10,599 nucleotides of DNA from Acidobacteriota bacterium (GTDB lineage Bacteria > Acidobacteriota > Terriglobia > Terriglobales > Acidobacteriaceae). Under the pieces are notes generated by a model. The model was given only the letters and a program-made list of their open reading frames with translations, did not search any database and was not told the origin of the DNA. The stretch spans positions 1 through 10,599 of the forward strand of contig JAJYBT010000032.1 of the NCBI GenBank assembly GCA_021778875.1. Direction: 5' to 3'. The position numbers and the translations under genes are program-made. Below are positions 7,148-10,599 of this stretch, piece by piece. The stretch's first letter is position 1. Each line of letters opens with the position of its first letter.

Positions 7148-7195
7148 CGGCCTTGCTGCATCCGGCAGCACAGGACTGCGGATGCGGCAAGGCCG
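7148..7195 (+). repeat. Long imperfect palindrome (17-bp hairpin) between osmC-like and lysR-like genes
   Basis: Arm 7148-7164 pairs with arm 7179-7195 over 17 bp, with a single G-T wobble (7157/7186). The stem can extend by three more pairs (7166-7168 with 7176-7178) past a bulged G, leaving a 7-nt loop. No T-run follows on the plus strand and no A-run precedes it, so it is not a standard terminator in either direction. It ends 42 nt before the LysR ATG. It could insulate the two transcripts, stabilise the 3' end of the osmC message, or form structure in the LysR leader. Confidence 0.7.
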
Positions 7196-7237
7196 CGAGC
7201 TTCGCAATCGGAATCGCGGTAGAGGCCCGAGGATCGA

Positions 7238-8176
7238 ATGGCAAGCCTGGAAAACTTTCGACTGGTCGTCTTCCGCACAGTCGCGGAGCAGTGCAGCTTT
7301 CGCAAAGCGGCGGAGGAACTCTACCTGACGCAGCCCGCGGTGAGCCTGCAGATCAAGGCGCTGGAAGAGGACCTGGGCGTGCAACTGTTTGACCGCAGCG
7401 GGTCGCGCATTGCGCTGACGGCTGCGGGCAGAAAGCTGCTGGACTATGCGCAGCAGGTGAATGCGCTGCTGACCAGGGCCGAGCAGGAGGTGGCGGCGCT
7501 GAGCGGCGAGCATGCCGGGCACCTGGCGCTGGGCGCCTCCACCACGATTGCGCAGTATGTGCTGCCGAGACTGGTGAGCGAGTTTTGCCGCGAGCATACG
7601 CGCGTGCAGCCGACGCTGATCAGCGGCAACACGGAGCATATTGTGAGCGCCGTGGTGCAGCAGCAGATCGCGCTGGGGCTGATTGAGGGCCCTGCGCACA
7701 GCCGCGATGTGAAGACGGAGCCGTTCCTGCTGGATGAGCTTGTGCTGATTGCGCCGGCGGCGCATGAATGGGCGGAGCGCGGCACGATTCAGCCCGCGGA
7801 GATTCAAGAGACGCCTTTGCTGATGCGGGAGCGCGGCTCTGGAACGCGGCGCGTGATTGAGATTGCGCTGGAGCGGCACCACGTGAAGCGCTCTGCGCTG
7901 AAGATTGTGATGGAACTGGACTCCATTGAGGCCATCAAGTCCGCGGTGGAGGCGGGCCTGGGCGTGGGCTTTGTGTCCCGCTGGGCGCTGGCCAAGGATA
8001 TGCGGCTGGGAAGCAGCTTCAAGATTGTCGAGATCGAAGGCTTGCGGATACGGCGCGATTTTCTGCTGGCGTATCTGTCCGGGCCGGGGCCGCAGGGGCT
8101 GGCGCAGGAGTTTCGCCGCTTTCTGTTTGCGCGCGCGGGTGCTCGCCGTGCGCAGCCCAAAAGCGCGCAGGCATAG
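7238..8176 (+). CDS. LysR-family transcriptional regulator (YeiE/CysB/CbbR-like)
   Basis: A 312-residue regulator. The winged helix-turn-helix is at the N-terminus: F-R-K-A-A-E-E-L-Y-L (21-30), then T-Q-P-A-V-S-L-Q-I-K-A-L-E (31-43), D-L-G-V-Q-L-F-D-R (45-53) and L-T-A-A-G-R-K-L-L (60-68). A linker helix follows, then a two-lobed ligand-binding domain (about 88-300). The last 15 residues are basic and Ala-rich. Start support: GAGG at 7229-7232, 5 nt before the ATG. LysR proteins bind a small-molecule co-inducer and usually control an adjacent gene; the next gene here is a YeiH-family transporter. In E. coli the LysR gene yeiE neighbours yeiH, though divergently, whereas here both are on the same strand. 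The ligand is unknown; a sulfur compound is a guess from that pairing. Confidence 0.92.
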   Translation: MASLENFRLVVFRTVAEQCSFRKAAEELYLTQPAVSLQIKALEEDLGVQLFDRSGSRIALTAAGRKLLDYAQQVNALLTRAEQEVAALSGEHAGHLALGASTTIAQYVLPRLVSEFCREHTRVQPTLISGNTEHIVSAVVQQQIALGLIEGPAHSRDVKTEPFLLDELVLIAPAAHEWAERGTIQPAEIQETPLLMRERGSGTRRVIEIALERHHVKRSALKIVMELDSIEAIKSAVEAGLGVGFVSRWALAKDMRLGSSFKIVEIEGLRIRRDFLLAYLSGPGPQGLAQEFRRFLFARAGARRAQPKSAQA

Positions 8177-8226
8177 CGCCGCTCGCCTGCTGATAAAAAC
8201 CGCAAATAGGCAATGAGGACTTCTGC

Positions 8227-8259
8227 TTGGACGCGCAGAATTTGCTGCGCCATGCTTAA
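8227..8259 (+). other. Possible leader mini-ORF, or interrupted 5' end, of the YeiH-family gene
   Basis: TTG at 8227 has a strong GAGGA (8215-8219) at an ideal 7-nt spacing. It opens ten codons (M-D-A-Q-N-L-L-R-H-A) that end in TAA at 8257-8259, in the same frame as the transporter and one codon before its GTG (8263). It may be a leader peptide with translational coupling, or the original start of the transporter broken by a stop codon. A perfect 6-bp inverted repeat (GCGCAG 8233-8238 / CTGCGC 8245-8250) lies inside it. Confidence 0.35.
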
Positions 8260-8262
8260 GTT

Positions 8263-9183
8263 GTGTCCAAGAATATTTTCTTTGCCGGATTGATCGTTGC
8301 TGCCAGCGGATTGCTTTCGCCGCCATTGGCGCTGGTGGCGGGGCTGGCCTACGGATTCACCTTTGCGCATCCCTACCATCTGGATGCGAAGCGCCTGTCG
8401 AAGCTGCTGCTGCAGATCTCCGTGGTGGGTCTCGGCTTTGGCATGGATCTGCACGAGGTGCTGCATGCCGGGCGCACAGGCTTTCTGTACACGGCGCTGA
8501 GCATCAGCTTTGCCATGCTGCTGGGCTGGGGGCTGGGCAAGGTGCTGCATGTGAAGCAGCGCATCTCGTTCCTCATCTCCACCGGCACGGCCATCTGCGG
8601 CGGTAGCGCCATTGCGGCGGTGGCTCCGGTGACGGACGCCAGCGAGGAAGAGATTGCGGTTTCCCTGGGCACGGTGTTCGTGCTGAACTCGATTGCGCTG
8701 CTGGCCTTTCCGGCGATCGGCGTCATGCTGCACCTGACGCAGACACAGTTCGGGCTGTGGTCGGCGCTGGCCATCCACGACACCAGTTCCGTGGTGGGCG
8801 CGGCGGCCAAGTATGGCGCTGTGGCGCTGGCCGTGGGCACCACGGTCAAGCTGGCGCGCGCCTTGTGGATTGTGCCGATGTCGGTGGGGACATCGATGGT
8901 GCGCAAGAGCAAGGCAAAGATTCAGCTGCCGTGGTTCATCCTCTTCTTCTGCCTTGCCGCGGTGGCCAACACCTACCTGCCCGCGCTGCAACCGGCTTAT
9001 GCGCAGATGAAGCATCTGGGCATCATCGGGCTGACGGTGACGCTATTCCTGATCGGCACCGGACTCTCCGCAAAGACGCTGCGCGAGGTGGGTGTACGTC
9101 CTCTGCTGCAAGGAGTGCTGCTGTGGGTTGTGGTGGCTGCGGGCTCACTGGCGCTGATACGCGCCGGCTGGATCGCGCTGTAA
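8263..9183 (+). CDS. YeiH/UPF0324-family putative sulfate/sulfur-compound exporter (membrane protein)
   Basis: A 306-residue polytopic membrane protein with about 9-10 hydrophobic segments. Family hallmarks are S-T-G-T-A-I-C-G-G-S-A-I-A-A (106-119) and A-I-H-D-T-S-S-V-V-G-A-A-A-K-Y-G (170-185), matching the corresponding E. coli YeiH segments G-A-G-S-S-I-C-G-A-A-A and S-T-V-H-E-V-A-Q-V-V-A-A. T-X-L-I-G-T-G-L-S type residues (260-270) resemble the C-terminal repeat. The family has been called putative sulfate exporters, but transport data are thin. It is about 40 residues shorter than E. coli YeiH, all at the N-terminus. The GTG at 8263 has no ribosome-binding site, and an in-frame TAA at 8257 blocks any longer start. 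An upstream TTG with a good site lies beyond that stop. The gene is 86 nt after the LysR regulator and ends before a strong terminator. Confidence 0.85.
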   Translation: MSKNIFFAGLIVAASGLLSPPLALVAGLAYGFTFAHPYHLDAKRLSKLLLQISVVGLGFGMDLHEVLHAGRTGFLYTALSISFAMLLGWGLGKVLHVKQRISFLISTGTAICGGSAIAAVAPVTDASEEEIAVSLGTVFVLNSIALLAFPAIGVMLHLTQTQFGLWSALAIHDTSSVVGAAAKYGAVALAVGTTVKLARALWIVPMSVGTSMVRKSKAKIQLPWFILFFCLAAVANTYLPALQPAYAQMKHLGIIGLTVTLFLIGTGLSAKTLREVGVRPLLQGVLLWVVVAAGSLALIRAGWIAL

Positions 9184-9197
9184 ACCACGCGCGACAC

Positions 9198-9233
9198 GAG
9201 ATACCCGGCCCCGGCGGCCGGGTATCTCTTTTT
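9198..9233 (+). terminator. Intrinsic terminator after the YeiH-family gene
   Basis: A perfect 13-bp stem (9198-9210 with 9216-9228) closes a 5-nt loop (CCGGC) and is followed directly by TTTTT (9229-9233). It begins 15 nt after the transporter stop. No A-run precedes it, so it should stop plus-strand transcripts only. The convergent minus-strand gene ends 24 nt beyond. Confidence 0.93.
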
Positions 9234-9256
9234 GCCCACCACTTTGCGCGCAGGCT

Positions 9257-9844
9257 TTAATTTGGCCCGGAGTCGCCCAGCAGATGCGACATGGTCTGGC
9301 TGTAGCCACGACGAAATGCCTCGCGATAGGCGCCCCACAGATCGCGCGGGACATCATCGGGATGGCGAAACTCGTCGCGATTGTTCACATCCGGGCGGCG
9401 GTGATTGCCATAGTCCTTCCGCGCGCCCTCCATGCCATCGAGGAAGCCGCGACGCTGGATCTGGTTGTAGGCGGAAGGGATCACGTCCCACCGGCCGGGC
9501 GCAGCGCCGCCGAGCAGGCGAGACATGGAAACGGTGTAGCCGCGACGAAAGCCCTCGCGATAGGGCTCCCAAAGCTCGGGCGGCATGTGCGGATTGAGAT
9601 ACTCCCAGCGGTTATTGACGTCCGGCTGGCGGTGATTGCCGTAGTCCTTGCGCGCGCCAATGAGCCCGTCGCGGAAGCCCTGGCGCTGCGCGTCGTTGTA
9701 CCACCGGGGAGGCGCATCCGCGTCGTCGCGGCCGTACCCGGGTGGTGGAGGCCCATGCTGCGCGCTGGCCGGAACGGCGGCCACAAGCCCGCCCGCCAGC
9801 AACGCCACGAAAATCAGAAAGATGAGATAAGAAGTGCGTTTCAT
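9257..9844 (-). CDS. Secreted protein with two tandem 64-65 residue repeats, function unknown
   Basis: A 195-residue protein. The start at 9844 gives M-K-R-T-S-Y-L-I-F-L-I-F-V-A-L-L, a clean Sec signal peptide with likely cleavage after A-S-A (26-28). A longer in-frame start at 9982 would bury this signal and lacks support. A short G-P-P-P-P-G-Y-G linker (31-38) is followed by two repeats (49-112 and 126-190). Each has G-F-x-D-G, G-A-R-K-D-Y-G-N-H-R, P-D-V-N-N-R-x-E, L-W-x-x-Y-R-E-x-F-R-R-G-Y and M-S-x-L-L-G. No cysteines occur in the mature part. The repeats are rich in Arg and aromatic residues and have no enzyme motif I know. I have an impression of similar sequences in Acidobacteria but cannot verify it. 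It probably acts in the periplasm or outside the cell, perhaps as a binding or structural module. It converges on the YeiH-family gene. Confidence 0.85.
   Translation of the reverse strand: MKRTSYLIFLIFVALLAGGLVAAVPASAQHGPPPPGYGRDDADAPPRWYNDAQRQGFRDGLIGARKDYGNHRQPDVNNRWEYLNPHMPPELWEPYREGFRRGYTVSMSRLLGGAAPGRWDVIPSAYNQIQRRGFLDGMEGARKDYGNHRRPDVNNRDEFRHPDDVPRDLWGAYREAFRRGYSQTMSHLLGDSGPN
9275..9469 (-). repeat. Second (C-terminal) repeat unit of the secreted protein
   Basis: Encodes residues 126-190. It matches the first unit throughout with one residue inserted before the L-W-x-x-Y-R-E block. DNA at 9397-9427 is identical at 29 of 31 positions to 9628-9658 in the other unit. Confidence 0.85.
9509..9700 (-). 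repeat. First (N-terminal) repeat unit of the secreted protein
   Basis: Encodes residues 49-112. The conserved core is G-A-R-K-D-Y-G-N-H-R followed by P-D-V-N-N-R. A 13-residue linker separates it from the second unit, consistent with an internal duplication. Confidence 0.85.
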
Positions 9845-10100
9845 AAGGAACCTCTTCGCGTGTGCATCCCGCGCGGCTGTCCGGCACGCAAGGATGTGAC
9901 GCTGCGTGAATATCCACGGCCCGGCCAACCGGCTGATTTGGAAATCACGACGATTGTATATAGCAACCCGGTTCGCAGGCATTTGTTCCCGGCACGGCGC
10001 AGGTATCGGGAGTAACCGGCGCCTGCCGCGTTGCCAGCGTTAAGCCGGCGTTTTACGGCTTGCCGGGAAGGCCGCGCGGCAGATGCTTTAGCATGGCCAC
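9845..10100. promoter_or_regulatory. Divergent intergenic region between the secreted protein and the ABC ATPase
   Basis: 256 nt with no convincing gene. An AT-rich patch (9937-9962, including TATATA at 9957-9962, which reads the same on both strands) is the likeliest promoter area, but no well-spaced -35 is evident for either direction. Nearer the ABC gene, AAGCCG (10042-10047) pairs with CGGCTT (10056-10061) over an 8-nt loop. This is nested inside CTGCCGCG (10023-10030) pairing with CGCGGCAG (10075-10082), so a structured leader or operator is possible. Confidence 0.45.
9851..9856 (-). promoter_or_regulatory. Ribosome binding site of the secreted repeat protein
   Basis: On the minus strand this reads AAGAGG, 6 nt before the ATG at 9844. 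It decides the start in favour of the signal-peptide form rather than the longer frame from 9982. Confidence 0.75.
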
Positions 10101-10599
10101 ATGGCGCCGCTGCTGGAAGTTCGCGACCTATGGATTCGGTTTGGCGGCAGCGAGGCTGTGCGCGACGTGAGCCTGCGCGTGGACGAGGGCGAGGTGCTGG
10201 GACTGGTGGGCGAGTCCGGCTCCGGCAAGAGCGTAACCTCGCTAGCCATTCTGGGGCTGCTGGGGCCTGCCGCGCGGGTGACGGGAGAGATTCGCTGGCA
10301 TGGTGCGCCCGGTGCTGCGGCAGTGGACCTGCTGCGACAGCCGCCGGAGGCCATGCGCCGCCTGCGCGGCAAAGAGATTGCCATGATCTTTCAGGAGCCG
10401 ATGACGGCTCTGAATCCAGTGATGACCATTGGCCGCCAGGTGGCGGAGTGCGCCATGGCCCACGCACACGGCTGGAGCGGGCGCGAGGCGAAGCGGCGGG
10501 CCATCGCGGCGCTGGAGTCGGTGGCGATTCCCGAGGCGGCCAGCCGGTACGATGACTATCCGCACCAGTTCTCCGGCGGCCAGCGGCAACGTATCCTTA
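10101..10599 (+). CDS. ABC transporter ATPase, oligopeptide/dipeptide type (DppD/OppD-like), N-terminal part
   Basis: The first 166 residues of a gene cut by the right edge. Walker A is G-E-S-G-S-G-K-S (37-44). The Q-loop is I-F-Q-E-P-M-T-A-L-N-P (96-106, Gln98), the form typical of peptide/nickel ABC importers. The signature is F-S-G-G-Q-R-Q-R (157-164). The sequence stops before Walker B, so catalytic completeness cannot be judged. In this family the protein hydrolyses ATP on the cytoplasmic side to drive peptide uptake or, in some cases, microcin-type export, usually with a second ATPase and two permeases nearby. Those would lie outside the window. The start is chosen because the family begins with L-L-E-V-R-D-L close to the N-terminus; the ATG at 10093 is in another frame. 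No ribosome-binding site is evident. Confidence 0.9.
   Translation, partial: MAPLLEVRDLWIRFGGSEAVRDVSLRVDEGEVLGLVGESGSGKSVTSLAILGLLGPAARVTGEIRWHGAPGAAAVDLLRQPPEAMRRLRGKEIAMIFQEPMTALNPVMTIGRQVAECAMAHAHGWSGREAKRRAIAALESVAIPEAASRYDDYPHQFSGGQRQRIL

Noticed and set aside
6704..8326. 540-residue open frame on the minus strand
   Set aside because: It lies antisense to the osmC-like and lysR genes, is rich in Arg, His, Leu and Gln, has no domain, and is the frame that GC-rich codon bias keeps open.
7804..9015. 403-residue open frame on the minus strand
   Set aside because: Antisense to lysR and the YeiH-family gene and of the same shadow composition.
9845..9982. 46-codon N-terminal extension of the secreted repeat protein
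   Set aside because: It would place a basic unstructured stretch before a clear signal peptide; the ATG at 9844 has a good RBS.
10031..10555. 174-residue plus-strand frame over the ABC gene
   Set aside because: A shifted frame; the frame from 10101 has Walker A, Q-loop and signature in order.
1..10599. Mobile elements, CRISPR arrays, tRNA or rRNA genes
   Set aside because: I saw no transposase, integrase, regularly spaced repeats, tRNA-like cloverleaf or conserved rRNA segments. The only direct repeat is within the secreted-protein gene.

Overview
The window is GC-rich, densely coded bacterial DNA. My best guess is Acidobacteriota, class Terriglobia. This rests on the overall protein style, the codon bias towards G/C third positions, and a secreted repeat protein of a kind I associate with that group. 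It is an inference; no marker gene is present. I see no tRNA, rRNA, CRISPR array, insertion sequence or integrase.

Layout. (1) Positions 1-5653, plus strand, form one tight operon: the end of a TolC-family outer-membrane channel, a lipoprotein periplasmic adaptor, an RND permease, a small DUF2892 (YgaP-like) membrane protein, a SAM-dependent methyltransferase, and a 93-residue protein with a C-P-I-C motif. Three junctions are ATGA stop/start overlaps (209-212, 1318-1321, 5372-5375) and the others are 14 and 6 nt. (2) Positions 5654-7126 hold an ECF-like sigma factor carrying a fused C-terminal zinc-binding anti-sigma-type domain, followed after 48 nt by an OsmC-family peroxide-reductase-like protein. 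(3) Positions 7127-9233 hold a strong hairpin, a LysR regulator and a YeiH-family (UPF0324) membrane transporter, closed by a textbook intrinsic terminator. (4) Positions 9257-9844, minus strand, encode a secreted protein made of two copies of a 64-65 residue repeat of unknown function. (5) From 10101 to the right edge, plus strand, lies the first half of an oligopeptide/dipeptide-type ABC transporter ATPase, cut by the window.

How the genes may work together. The first operon is a complete tripartite efflux pump plus small accessory proteins. DUF2892/YgaP, OsmC and YeiH families all have links to sulfur or thiol/peroxide chemistry, so a shared theme of thiol or reactive-sulfur stress is possible. 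That theme is inferred from neighbourhood only.

Most worth a second look: the single-chain sigma/zinc-finger fusion, the duplicated secreted repeat protein, the small CPIC protein at the end of the efflux operon, and the start of the YeiH gene. At that start, a TTG with an ideal ribosome-binding site opens a 10-codon reading frame that ends in TAA one codon before the only available GTG. I did not find a clear entirely new multi-gene system.
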